This document shows, one piece after another, positions 49,701 to 62,700 of a stretch of DNA of 64,000 nt (the stretch's first letter is position 1; each line of letters starts with the position of its first letter). Position numbers and translations under genes: made by a program. The stretch spans positions 4,272,638 through 4,336,637 of the forward strand of contig JACSVZ010000004.1 of NCBI GenBank assembly GCA_014706295.1, read 5' to 3'. Origin of the DNA: Lycocorax pyrrhopterus obiensis (taxonomy: Eukaryota; Chordata; Aves; Passeriformes; Paradisaeidae). The notes beneath the pieces were generated by a model. It did no database searches, was not told where the DNA came from, and saw only the letters and a list, made by a program, of their open reading frames with translations.

Positions 49701-52566
49701 TTTGTTACAAGTCCTGGTGCTTGTATCTATTATTAACTTTAATTATATTTTTAATTGATTTGCATATTACAGTACTGCAGCTTCTGTCGATGGATAAATA
49801 TACCAATATTGGATGTTAAATAAGAATATTAAAAGGCTCCTCTAATGCATAATTTACTTCATGGCAAACAATCACTTCCTCTCAGATCATCAGTATTGCA
49901 AATTTGGAACCTTACCTGAAAGGCTTTTCCCTAATGTTTTTCCTAGGAATTATACAATTAATAAAAATATTATTTACATTATGATGTTTTAATTCAAGTT
50001 GAGTAGCAGTGTGGGAATGTGCTATTTTCTTAATTGAACGAGTATTAAAACTTGGAGGGGAACATAGCAAGCTCTGAGTTAGAACATATTTATTTTGGTT
50101 TTGTTACTTATATCTCAGTAACCACCTCAAATTCCCAGCCCAGGTCAAGAACTCACGGGGCAGAAATTCTCCAAAGCTCTCATAAGGAAAATGTCCCTGG
50201 CATAAAAAAGCTTGCAAAAACACACATAATGGAAAAAAGGAAGACAAAACCCTGAGTATCATTAGATAATGATACACCTTGAACAGCAGGGATGGAGATG
50301 CAGACTGCTGGAAGTCACAGTGACTTAAGCCAAGGAGCCTGAACTATTGTAAGAAAATGGAACTGGACTCTATCAAATGTATCAGAAGATATGACCAATG
50401 CTTACAAGGGGAATATTTCTGGTACTAAAGGTCTCACTAATCTAGTGGGAAAGGCATGACAAGATTTCATGGCCAGGAGCCAAAGCCAGGCAAGTTCAGA
50501 GACATGAGGGGTGACCATTTCTAAAAAGGGAAAGTAGGCCATTAGAGTTCCGACACTGGTACACAGAGACACAGTGACTTTTCCAGCTCCTGAAGGCACT
50601 GAAATAGACCAAAATGTCTGCCTAAAAAGGCAGAGATTCTGTATACCAAAAGTCACTAGCCACTTGCAAGAATCACGACTCATATTTCACAGTCTGGTCA
50701 TACTCAATGTCAAACTCTTCTGATTTTGACTGAGTCAAGAGCAAACTCCCTAATTCCAATCTTTTATCTCAGCTGCTTTATCTCAGAGATCACATAATGA
50801 CTGAGAACACATCACAAGCTAGACGAGAGAAAAGTACCATCAACAGCTGCTGCTCTGAAACCACACAGTGGAAGAGAAAGCAGGGAACGGTGGAGAATGC
50901 AGGGGTCTATTTGTCAAAAATACCATGCCAATAGAACTTGACATTCCTAATACTGACAGCAGCTGACAAAAAAAACCCACATGTACCCCACACTCCCTTC
51001 CTATCAGCTGAGGAGAAAGGATTTCCCTATGTCATTCCCTGAATTCACACACTGAAGAAGGAGACGGTCAGCATCACCTTTGAGAAGCAGCCCAGCACAG
51101 GTCTGGGAATCCATCACTGAGGTACAAACCAGGAATTAGCAGATGCAACCCACATATGCCTGCCTTATGGAAGGAATGGGAAAGCACTCAACAGGTCCCA
51201 AAACAAAGCTATCTTGGTCAGGCAGTTTAATAAGCAAAACAAACTCTGGGTTTAGAGGAAAAATCCTGGCTTCAAGAAATTAAAGAAATTCAACAGGGGA
51301 GCTGCCATAGCAGCAGAGTTTCCCCTCCAAATTCTACTGCCAGCTGAACCTGTTGTGTGACCTTGAACAGTCCTTCACTTCCCCAGGACTCTCCATCAGC
51401 CTTTGCACGCCTTGGGGAGCCTTGCATGACTCTTGCTTCACATACGTGCCATGCCTAGCATAGCAGGGCAAGAGGCCCTTGGCACTTCCACAGTACAAAT
51501 GCTATTGCTAGTACCATTCACAGACCAGTCCTACTCCAGCAGTCATCGTCTGGCTGGCTGTCACTGCACTGGGCTGCACAAGTCCTGCTTTTGGAAACAA
51601 AAGTCATAGCAGTGCCATACCAGGAAAGATTGCTCACATGCTGGGGACAGGTGTTGAACTCTTCTTTGCACCAAACATGGAACAACATTGCACCCCATTC
51701 ACTGTTCGATAATGTCACTGAAATCACAGGCACTGCCTTGACAGAGATTGGCCTCAAAACTCACCAGTCTCCTGTCCTATATGTGGCCCTCTTTTGAAGT
51801 AGCTGTATGGACACTAAGGGAAGGAAGAAAAAACATAATACCATAATACAGAAGAAATCAATGCTGGAGATCAATTTGAGATCCAGGTGCACATTCTATT
51901 ATGGGGCAAGACAGAATTTACATATTGCCATTGCAATAATGTGACCATCTCAAAGAAATTTTAAAAGGATAAGTTTGGGAGTCTGGTGGTGCTTTTTAGG
52001 TGGTTTGGGGTTGTTTGTTTCTTTGGGATTTTTTTTGTTCAATTGTTTTGGGTTTTTTCCAGATGCCTGTCTTACAACTGACCTTATGAGCAGAGGAAAA
52101 TTTCCTGCAAATGGCTTCATGATCTGCCATTCGTGCAGCCCACAAGAAAAAGAGCATGTGGTTTCTTTCAATACAAGGTTTTGGACAGAGCTAGTCTTAA
52201 AATATTGAGTTAACTTTCTGCTCCAGTGCCTTGCTGCTCAGTTCTAAATAATGGCCACTGAACAAGAACAGGCAGAGAAGAAACAAGTTTTAATTAGCTG
52301 TACAGTGAGTGTCTTTGTCCCACAGATAGATTTGATTATATCACTGATAACCTTCACAGTGTTTGTTATCACATTACACTACGCCATTCTTCGGAGCTGA
52401 AGACATTTTCCACACACCCCAAACAGCCTTAGCAGCAGTGAAAAAATAATGTCAAAAGTCCCTTCCAGATGTTTTGGTGGGATTCTTTTGTTTGACGGAG
52501 TACCAAGACAGATCTCTGCCAATTGGGTGTTTACAAGGCTACTTTGTAAACCTGTTTATGCAGTTG

Positions 52567-53072
52567 TGTACTAGTTTGAAAACAAACCAGTGGGAGATCA
52601 CACATCAGAATTATAATTCAATAGGAAAATTAAAATAAATGCAATAGTACAAGAACACTGACAGAGTCAGGACACAACCCTGTTAGTCAGGGTGGTGGTA
52701 GCAGTTCAGATGAAGTGGTCCTGTTGAAGCGGTGATCCTGTAAAAGGGTCTGATCTTCACCTGAAGGTCCAGTGGTAGCTCTTGTCCTCTGGGAATCCAG
52801 TAGATAGGACTGACTGTGGTGTTCCAAACCTCAGATTATATCCAGGTAGGAATGCTTGGTTCCTCCCCCTGGGCGGAGCATCTCACAATGGGATGATGTA
52901 ATTTTATGAGTCATGCAGTGAGGCTTGATGGCCCATTAGCAGAAGATATCTGTCCAGAGGGAGTTACCAGGGATGTGTCACGGAAGAGATAAAGAACACT
53001 GCCCCACCTGGTTTTAACAGATGGTGATAGAACACATACTTTTGGTTACATCTTACATTGTAACCTAAGACA
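52567..53072 (-). mobile_element. Solo LTR of an endogenous retrovirus (family 2, copy 2)
   Basis: 506 bp in minus orientation. The plus strand begins TGTACTAGTTTGAAAAC and ends AACCTAAGACA, so read on its own strand it starts TGTCTTAGGTTACAA and ends CAAACTAGTACA. Perfect 5-bp duplications AGTTG sit at 52562-52566 and 53073-53077. It aligns with the copy at 34989-35581 with numerous substitutions and several indels. The TATA-like box reads GGATATAATC on the element strand, a little better than in copy 1. No internal region or partner LTR is present. Confidence 0.93.
52907..52913 (-). promoter_or_regulatory. AP-1-like site in LTR copy 2
   Basis: TGAGTCA on the plus strand, TGACTCA on the LTR strand, at the position equivalent to 35178-35184 in copy 1. 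Confidence 0.55.
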
Positions 53073-54148
53073 AGTTGTATGTGGTACATGAAGTGCTTTA
53101 CATTAGTTTCTGAGAATACCATCTGGTAGCTATAGACCAATGTATTCTGTATAAACTCAGACACAAAATACCAGCACTGATACTACCTGACGTGCTGTGA
53201 CCTTCAGGCATCACCCACTATAATTTTACACACCCTAAGCTGTCACAGAATTGGGCAAGCCATGGGAAAAAAAGCTTCAAAAATAGAGCAAGTTTTTTTG
53301 GCCACGACTTCAGCCCTTCCACTGAATTGTTGTGCATTTGTGAGAAGTACACCTAGTACAGAGCTTCACTCCCCTTGCTAGTGGCCTGCATGTGGCATCA
53401 GGTAAGGAGAAAATCAGAATCTGTTCTGCAGTAATACTGGGAAGAAAAAGGGTTTGGATCCATCAGAATGCTTTTTATATGAAAGTAAGTGATCTTGCAA
53501 ATAAGCATAGGAAATTCATTTCCAGTTATTGCACCAGCCAGGAACAAAGCCTTCCTGCTGTACTTAGGTAAGCAGCTCTAATTCAGTAGGGCTCAGACAG
53601 CAGTCATTAACCCCAGGATTCCTTTTCCCCTTCCAAATCAGGGAAACCAGAAACTGCTCCACAAACTGTAAGATACAACAGATGAGATCCTCACAGCCCA
53701 TGCACAGCTTATACTGCAGGTATAACTTCATCAGGGGATTAGCTCTAGTTCACAGCAAGACAGTTGAGGGCAAAATCATGCATTGCCACCTCATCCTTTC
53801 ACTGCTGCTGGGATAGACGGCACCTTCACTCTGCTTGTGAGGAAGCTGGATCCAGTCATACGTTATCTGCTGTAAAACTGATAGGTGAAAGGCTGCAAAA
53901 CTGGTATGTCTGGTGATGAGCAGAGAATGAGCTCAAATGTAGTAATTAACAAAATATAAATTGGTAATAATACAGACTGAAGCAGATCTGAGTCACATTT
54001 TGTCTATACTCATGACTCCATCACTCCATTTAGCATTGTGACATCCCTGGGGGAAGAAGAAAATAATGGCCAGTAAAATCACTGGACAAAACACAAATTT
54101 CCTGCACTGTCAGGTGCATATTCCTTTATAGGACTCAGGGAAAAAGGT

Positions 54149-54170
54149 TTTCTGTTCTGTTCTGTTCCGT
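54149..54170. repeat. (TTCTG)n pentanucleotide repeat
   Basis: About four TTCTG units, the last with a T-to-C change. Confidence 0.75.
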
Positions 54171-57100
54171 TCTCTGTATGTCCAAATACAGACACACAAA
54201 GCAAGGAATAAAAAAATTACACCTTTGATTTTTTACTTCCAAGTCTGTCCTGCGTTTTGGCTGCTGTTTATTCTCATGGCAACACATCATTGTACTTCCT
54301 CACATGCCCTTCATAAGGCCGGATTATTGTTGATTTACATATATTGGCAGGAAGACTAGGAAGAAGTTTCCCCTCCTTGTTTTGCCTTCCTGCTGGGGCA
54401 CCCATTTCTCCATGTTTCCCACCTGAGATTCTCCAAATGCCTTTTTTCTGGAATTCAGTGGGGCACTAGCTCTCATAAGGAGGGACCAGGGCTTCTGAAC
54501 CAGTGGGAGTAGCACATGTTTGTCTCTTGTAAGAGGCAGCCAGGCCAGCTATTCTGAGGACAAGGGCAATATCCTGCTCCTGTCAGCCAGACTCGCTCTT
54601 TCTCAGAGAATGCAAGGACACAGCATCTCTACTGGATGCCTGGTAGGTACACACACACTCCTGACTGAACCCTGCTATTGTAGATAGTACAGGGTGGTCC
54701 AGCCTCAACAGCTACAGGGGGTGGACTTCATTTACAATTTCCCCTCCCGCCCTCCTCAACATGGGTTGCATCCTGTCTCTCCCTCCCCAGCAGTATCCAG
54801 CTCTCTCCCCAACCCACTACAACAGTGCCTCAAGACCTTCCACACAACATCAGCAATGAGGCACTGCCATAGACATGATGGATGCTGGGTAGAATCCAGT
54901 GGACATCTGCCCCTCAGTAGCGACTGATTCTGCCCCAAAAACACACACCTGCCTTCAACAGCAGCAGCATTTTGCCTGTATATTGGAGGACAAGTTCAGC
55001 TGCTGGAATGTACAATTGTAGCTCAAAACAGCTGTTCCCCATCTCCTCCAGAGAAGAAGCTGGTGGGCCAGAGGGATCAGAGCAGAAGCAACCTGGAGCT
55101 GGCCTTCAGGTTGGACCACACGGAACACTTGCAGCTCACATCTCCAATGGTGCCAAGGCAGTGCAAGGCTACCTCTTCGACCCGGGGCTTGTAACCATGT
55201 ATGTGCTCACATCTGTAACACACATACAGCATCTAGTCAGACTTTATAAATTAAGATTTTATTACAAAGCTCTGTTTATGAAGCTATTCTGAATCATGAT
55301 CCTTTTTTCTAGGCAGAGGTTTTAAAGTTTTGCATTTCCACACAGCGAAGAAAGGAATTATTTTCCCCTCTCCCCCTTCTTCCTGCCACTGCTTGTCCAT
55401 TAACTCTTCTGCACAGCTGTTTCTGTCTGTTTGCGTTAACTATTCTCTCAATCTTTCTCTCTTTCTGAAGAATCAAAAAAGTGTTCTGGAGAAAACCAGA
55501 TTTGAACTGAAGTCAACAGAAAAGCACCAGTTCTGGGATCATTCAGCTCCTTAAGCATCAGTTTGAAGCTGTCTGCCTAAGACTTATTTTAATTCCTCGG
55601 AGCAGACCTACTGATCACAAGACCAAATACCCATTTTCATCCCAGTGCTATGCATTTTTATTACTCTTTTCTTAAAACTAGGAGTTACTGTGATGAAAAA
55701 ACAAAGCATACAGCTAAGATCACAATTACAGCAAATAATTAACCACTCGGGATTTAATAGACCTCTCTGCAAGTGTTTCTCTCATATAAAGCCCTTTGGC
55801 ACATTGACAAGTGAGGTAAATCAAATAGCAAAATAGTTTGGTCATTGCAAGGTGGGGGAAGAGGACTCAGCTGAGATGTAAATTCCAGCTTCAAACCGAG
55901 GAACACTTTCTCTCAGCCTTGTAACATCACATAGCATATTTTAATAATCTGAAATCCCCTAAAAGGCATGATTTTGCAACATCATCTGTTGAGTGCATCT
56001 TCAGGTACTAACAAAAACAAGATACCTTCAGGGAGTCTGATTTTGCCAGTAAAAGTCATCACATGCTTTAGCCATTTTCACATACAGTGTTTATTCAAAT
56101 CCTGAAAAAGCTTTTCATTCCAATACCAGAATTATTACTATTACAAGAAATGTTTTGCTGAAAAAATAGGCAGAACCACCAACTGCTATATTACACCTTG
56201 AGCTGAAGCATGAGCCCTCACTTACAGGAAAAGTTACCAGGAATTTTCAGACTTCTAGCAAGGTGATACTCTGAAACTCTTGTCAGCTTTAACTCCCTTC
56301 TATTATTGCAGAATAGTTCCAATATATTCTTTTGTTAGACACTGGACATTTTAAAACTGCTCCTTAACTACATAAAGAAAATTTTAATAACTATTCCTCT
56401 CCTTTTTGCCCCCATTCCATTGCTTGTATTGCTGATTGAGCCTTTGTAAGCAGCAGTTTGACCACACATTTGGCTCTTTACCTGATATGTCCCACATCAG
56501 GACATACTGCTTTGGCCTTCAAAAACAATTTGCTAGAAACTAAAATGACTTAAAAATATATATGGCTGTAAAGCATTAGATTAATACTGGAGTACAGGAA
56601 ATCAGAATGTTATATTCTAATGAGTTGGCAGATGGTTCATGATCACGATAAATTTCGTACTCTAGTTGACACATTTTCAAATGTTAATGTCCTCTAGAGG
56701 AATAAACTGTGTTGTAATGACTGGAATAATGGCTTCAAAGGTGAGCATTTGCCTTATTATGGTTTCAAACCCTGGCACTCAATGTACATAGGTTTTAGGC
56801 TACGCACTCTACAAAAAGGAAATAATTATCATCATATAATGAAAAAAGACGAGGTTTACAGAAAAGAGGTTGTGAAGATCTCAATCATGGAGAGAACAAC
56901 CTCCTTCATCAGTGTGAAACAATAGCTAATCAAGTACTTTACATAACACAGCAGACAAGCACTTGCAGGCATCCCAAGAGCCACAATGTTCTGGATAATT
57001 GCAGCAAGTGTCTTGGTGCTTGTATGGTTTCAGCAGAAGTAAAACTCTTATATTCTGCTTCCTCTCTCCCACCCTTTCCTCTCCAGACTCACTGAGTTTG

Positions 57101-58169
57101 GTTTGAGCTGGTTTGCTCAGGGGAAGAAACACAATCAGGTTGCACAAAAGAAACAAGTAAGCAGAAAATTGTGCTGTACATTCAGTCTCATGGCAGCCAG
57201 TAACCAATGCAAGAAAGGCATGCACTGAGAAACAATGACAGTTTTAGGAGCTTCCATTTTTGGATTGTAACAAAGGATTTGGATTTTTTGTCTTGTGAAC
57301 CATGGGCTCCTTACAGGCCAGGGCCGTAACTCCACACTTTCCTTTTCCCCTAATGCTCCCACATTCTCTGCTCACAAACATGGAAACACATAAACACTAA
57401 AGCCTAAGCCAGCCTAAACACTTGCACAACACTAACAACACCACTGCTCCTGCAGAACCAGCATCATGCCCTAGGCTTATTTTTGTGGGTATACAGTTCC
57501 CCTCCAGGTACTTTCTTAATACCCGAAAGTTCCCATGCACAGCCATGCAGTAGCATTCTCCTCTAACAAGAAGGAGATGATTCTACTTGTCAACCCAAGT
57601 GGAATTAAGCTAGTTTGCATCTAGTGTTGATCCCATGGTCACGAATATATCCTTGTGTCCTCTTTACAATGTCTTGTGTTTCAATGTCAAGGATACCATA
57701 ATAATTTATGCCTTCCCAAGAAGGGCAGAATCATCTGTTGAACAGCAGTCATGGCCTTATTTGCTCAGCTATTGCGTAATCCTACCTTTGCCCCCGTAAC
57801 ATTTCTTTAAAAGTGTCCTCTGTCAAGAGTCACTCTGCAATCAAGATTGCTGACCATGTGTTATTAATTAAGTAATTTTACAAAATTAGAAATACAAATC
57901 ACATTGTTTTCAACCAAAATAATGATCTACCAATTATTCTGCCAACAGAAATGACTTGTAGTTTTTGGCAGGTCTTTTCCCTTTAGCCATTGTTTTCATA
58001 GTTATTAACAAGGTTACAGTTGGTCCTTTTGATTAAAAAGCTTTTTGGCCAGAATCACTGCTATGGGAAAACAAAACCTGAAATTCAATATGCTTCTAGA
58101 ATTCTTTTGAAATTTGATCTCAGTACCAATGATGGAGGAAGGTGAGGGGCCACAGGGGATATATTTTGT

Positions 58170-58185
58170 AAAAAAAAAAAAAAAA
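58170..58185. repeat. Poly(A) tract
   Basis: An uninterrupted run of 16 A. Confidence 0.8.
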
Positions 58186-58779
58186 GAGTATTTTGTGTTC
58201 ACTAGTCTTCCTGTAAGGTACACACCATAGTACTTAGGAGCTGACTGTAACAGCTTCAAACTTCTAAAAAATATAAATTAGGTTCATGGAGCTTACAAGC
58301 TGGGATAAGGCTACATAATGACTCATTCAGTCTTGTTATCCACGTAGACCTAGAAGATTCTTTCAAGTCCTCTAAAGGTAAATAAAATTAAGGACAACAG
58401 AATCCATGGCCTTCTTGAACTAAAAAAGAATTTATAAACATATACAAAGAACTATCATTAAAAAATTATTATTTTTAATATGACCAAAACAAACAATATC
58501 ATTTAAGAATTAAATTTCAACACAACACTTGGTTCTGCTAAACATACCTACAAAATCTCTCCTTGTCCGTTAGCATTTAGCACTAAGGGTGCTATGCAAG
58601 TTGTTTCATCTTAGAAAGATTACTTAGAAGGTAAAGTGTGTGCAACAGGATGGTGCTGTGCTTACACAGGTAAAGCGTAGTCTCTAGGCCTTCAGCAAAA
58701 TTAAACTTCTCTGCATATGAGAGCCTACAGAACTAAGGATGGGCTTCACCTTCTGTGTAATACTGCAATAAATAATACA

Positions 58780-58866
58780 AAGAAAAAAAAAAGAAAAAGA
58801 AAAAGAAAAAGAAAAAGAAAAAGAAAAAGAAAAAGAAAAAGAAAAAGAAAAAGAGAAAAAAAAAAG
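58780..58866. repeat. (AAAAAG)n hexanucleotide microsatellite
   Basis: About 11 near-perfect AAAAAG units between A-rich ends, about 87 bp. Low interruption implies recent expansion and length polymorphism. A purine-only strand of this length can form triplex DNA. Confidence 0.93.
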
Positions 58867-59428
58867 GGGTACAGTAGAAGGCCTGTACTTTGCCTGCCCC
58901 TTTCAAAAGGGGTTATTAAAGCAATACTTCCTTGTGAGGGTCAGCATCATAGAGAGGGACAGAAATGTGCAGTAGCAGAAACACGCAAAAGCATAAAGAG
59001 CATTTCCAAGTTTCTCTATGAACTGGCTTGTTCCAGGTACCTCAGATTGGGTGTTTAAGTTAGGCACTTCAAGCTTGGAAGATTTTAAGGCTCGTGTATA
59101 ATAGACTAAACAATTCAGAAAATGGTGCACAGGGGTATCAGCCCTGCATATCAGGAAAAATCAAGCCTACCCTTCTCCATTGTTCTTTCTTGCACAGAGA
59201 GAGCAAGTACAGATAAAATATCCAAACAGTGACCACGTGAAAATATAATTTTCAAGAAATAACAGACTAAATCTTTAACAAGATAAACTGAAGGGGGTTG
59301 GGTATTTTTTTTCCCTTTTGAATTTCTCCAATATTTACAGTCAGTGATCTATCCCAACTAAACATCTGGCACTGAAAAGGAAAATAGCACTATTTGTTGT
59401 AATTAGAGCTCTAGCAAACAGCACATTC

Positions 59429-59581
59429 CTATATGCAAGTTACTTCAGCAGCTTTCATATCCCAATCTTTGCCACTAATAGTCCTGGTAAAGCTACTGTT
59501 AGCCAGCTGAGAATTTTTCCCATCGTCAGTCATGTAGTTAGAATAAATGCCATCTCTTCTGCACTGACATGGTGCAAAGGC
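59429..59581 (-). CDS. Coding-looking terminal block, unidentified (partial CDS)
   Basis: The minus strand has a strong acceptor (TTTTTTGGTTCACTCCCAG) and then 50 open codons to TAG. The peptide begins AFAPCQCRRDGIYSNYMT, continues DDGKNSQLANSSFTRTIS and ends DMKAAEVTCI. It is hydrophilic with three Cys and a sequon, and looks more protein-like than most chance frames here. The frame is also open upstream of the acceptor to 59686. No family recognised, no poly(A) signal obvious just downstream, and no partner exon found. Last exon, pseudogene remnant or chance are all possible. Confidence 0.2.
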   Translation of the reverse strand, partial: AFAPCQCRRDGIYSNYMTDDGKNSQLANSSFTRTISGKDWDMKAAEVTCI

Positions 59582-59688
59582 CTGGGAGTGAACCAAAAAA
59601 TACCTTACAAAACACTCTTCTGGAGCCAGTTCACTCATGCCACTCTTGGGGGGAGGGGGGAGAGGAAACAAGAATGAAAAAAACAAAT

Positions 59689-59742
59689 TAAAATAAAATA
59701 AAATAAAATAAAATAAAATAAAATAAAATAAAATAAAATAAT
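59689..59742. repeat. (AAAAT)n pentanucleotide microsatellite
   Basis: About ten perfect AAAAT units, adjoining A-rich sequence. On the other strand it gives the repeated FILFY peptide in a chance frame. Confidence 0.93.
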
Positions 59743-62700
59743 GAAGCCCTTCAAAACTAACCCTTCAGAGGAAGACACTGGAAAGCCAATGTTGAATGTT
59801 ACCATTCTGACTGCAGAGACAGCAAGGCTAAAATTAAGTTGTGGGGTAGTCTTGCTTGACCTCAGAAGAGTAAGATCATGTATTTCAAGACTTCTCACTA
59901 TTAGTAAGATTTATGCAATTTTGCACCAGTGACACTCACAGAATGTGCATTATGCTTGGCAACAGGCCTGCAATCCAGCTATTACTCCATCCCATATTAT
60001 AACATAGAAACAGAGTCACACCTGCAAAGCCTATGACAAATGACATTTCATTAACTTTGAAGACTGCTGGATCATTTTCCCAGGTTACATGTCAGCCAGG
60101 CCACAATAGTCCTTTCAACAGTCTATCATGAAAAGAAAGTCACTAAAATGTCCCAAATATTTTAGGGAGTAAATACTTCTCAACTTGTTAATGATAAAGT
60201 TCTATGTCAATTAGATGTAATGGGATAAAAGCCTATCATTAGAGATCCTAGGCCACACAAATTTAGAATGGTTCCCACTGCTTGTTTTGTCATTTCCCCA
60301 CCACTCTTTCTCGCTCATATTTATTTAATTTTTTACTGTTTCAAGTGACTAGCAGAGTGGTCCAGTACATTTCACACTATCTGCTTTCATGGCAAACAGT
60401 CTTTCAAGGTATTTCAGTCCCTTGATGATTTTGTGGGATCAACAAATCAAACTGTGAGGTTTTACAAACATAAAAATGTCAACAGAAGAACATATGATAT
60501 AACACCTCAGCTGGTTTCTTTCCAAATAAGAATTTTTTCTCCCCAATCTGCCTTAGCTTAGTTACAACAACCAAATCCCATTTGAATCATACATATTACA
60601 GGTGTACGAGGACACCAGTCTGTGCTGCCGATAGAGAAGGGATTATAAAACAGCTCTCTGTAGAACACGTCCATGTTTTGCTCACTATGACTTCTGTTGT
60701 CCTGAGTAATTGCACTTCTCACTGCTCTTGTGGAAGGGGAGGTGGGGATTACTCATATATATAAAGCTAAGCACATCTTTAATAGCTCTGCTACACCAAG
60801 GCTCGAGACTTTGACCCAGACTTCCTTGTGAAACTTAATACAGCTTAGACAAAGGCCTGCAGTTGGATCCCACAAGTGTGCAAGGTTCTGCAGGCAGCAG
60901 ATAGATCCATGGTGAAATTCAGCTCCTGAGGGCATTAACTGCACCCCACTGGCCTCACAAAAACCTAGGGAGGAAGACAGCATTCACCCCAATCCTACAA
61001 GTACTTCTCCAGCACCTGAGGATCACAGAGTGAAAGTCTTAGGGCACTCCTGGTGTCGGAAAATACTTGTAATAAACAGGCGGGTCCCCCTTTTGTTTAG
61101 CCAGAAGCAGGACCTGCCTGGAGCAAGAGAAAAGAGTCTGGCTATTAATGTGGACACACTAGTCCATCAATCTCCACTTAGCTTATCCTGAAGAAGTTAT
61201 CAGGAACACCACAACCCTTCACAGTTTAACTGTCCCTTCTGAATGATATCCAGATGCACATCAGATCACAGCTTATACAGAACACTGTCAGAAAGCACCT
61301 GTAGATCCTCCCTCAATGTGGGCGGGCCTTCTATGCCATCTCATTATACATTTAGATATAAGAGCCTTCCCCTTGCTCTGGGCCTTGCTCAGCCACAGAG
61401 AAATTCAGTCAGAATTAAGCTGCATGAGCTGCAAAGTCAGAGAGCTGCCAGGTCTCTGTCGGTGTCTGTTGGCTTCTCAAAGAACCATGCTGGCAACATT
61501 TATAAGTGTAATGAAAAGCTATTTGCATCCTGAAAGCAAGAAGCAAACAAAATTTTAATATTCCCTAACTACAACTTCTGGGGCCAACTGGGTACATATT
61601 TCTCTTACAGGCACTCTAATTTTGAAGACACAAATGAATTTGACAAAATGTAAACAACCCATTTCTAGGGTACAGAAACAAAAAAATGCAGGTGATAATG
61701 TGTCAACATCATGTTGCTCTTCCCTCAGGAAAGCAAACTCCATGGGCAAAAGCACAGCTTTGTAATTGTAAATACACCTACACCTAAGACTCATACTGCC
61801 CACACTGCTCTGTGAGCTGCAAGTTACATCTCACAGCCTTTGGAAAAAATATCTGAAAGCAGGCTGTTATGTACAGATGGCCCATAAAAATTAGTTTTAT
61901 GTATTGTGCTGATTTAGTTAAAACAGGCTGTACTATTTTGGATTGGCTCAGAAGGTTCTGCATCAAACACCATCACAATGATCTAAACTAGGTTTTGATT
62001 GATTTATGTCCTTTTACCTTAAAACATACTATGTCAGGCTTCATCCATTAATTTTGTTCTGTTTAGGAGTTTAGGTTTGTGTGTGTCTGCAATACTATTG
62101 TATTTCAGCTACATACCCTACAGTAAATAATCTTAATGATCAAATGACAGGCTTCATATCTCTCTAAGCAGAGTTCATCTGATTTATTAAAGTGACACCA
62201 GACATTTACTCAAGGAGTAAACAGAGCTGACATTATACGATGATCTCTGAGGGGAACACTCCAAGGTAAATACTGAGGAAAAAGAGGGTTATGTATTCCA
62301 TTACTTTGTATTTCTTGCCTAATTTTTTACTTTCTTATTTTTAGTGTTCTTATTAGTATCTTTTGTGATCTTCAAGCAATAATCTGCAAAAGGGAGCCCT
62401 TTTAAACAGTTTTAACTGTCAGTTTTAAACAGAAAAAGAGCAACTGGTTGAATCTGGAGAAGAATCTGGAGAAACATCTGGAGAAGCCCAACGACTTTGT
62501 CTGAAATCATAGTGTCAGTGAAACTGTGACTACTTGCTCTGCAGTGGGATCCTGCCTTTACAAGGAAGTCATTGAGGAGCTCTGGATGAACCTCTTTATC
62601 TCATCTCTAGTGACTATTTAAGGACAGGATTGTTGCCTTTCATCCCCCCAAACATCAGCCAGATTTTCTTATTAGGATCTTGTGTTTGTATTTGTTAATA

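Larger units (their letters stand above)
35587..52561. other. Long non-coding stretch between the two family-2 LTRs
   Basis: About 17 kb of AT-rich, mostly unique-looking DNA. It contains poly(A) and poly(T) tracts, a 10-bp-arm hairpin, a 24-bp tandem duplication and a TA microsatellite, listed separately. Frames up to 149 codons (49121-49570 -, 41222-41620 -) show no family, no consistent codon bias and overlap open frames on the other strand. Nothing of gag, pol or env character was seen, so the flanking LTRs are not two ends of one provirus. Confidence 0.6.
53078..59428. other. Non-coding stretch
   Basis: AT-rich, no gene supported. It contains a TTCTG repeat, a poly(A) tract and the AAAAAG expansion listed separately. 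The 113-codon frame at 58717-59058 is only the translation of that repeat (alternating Lys-Arg). Confidence 0.6.

Noticed and set aside
34989..53072. A single provirus bounded by the two family-2 LTRs
   Set aside because: The LTRs are in opposite orientation, have different target duplications, and no retroviral gene character lies between them.
58717..59058. 113-codon frame with long alternating Lys-Arg tract
   Set aside because: It is the direct translation of the AAAAAG microsatellite, with no other coding evidence.
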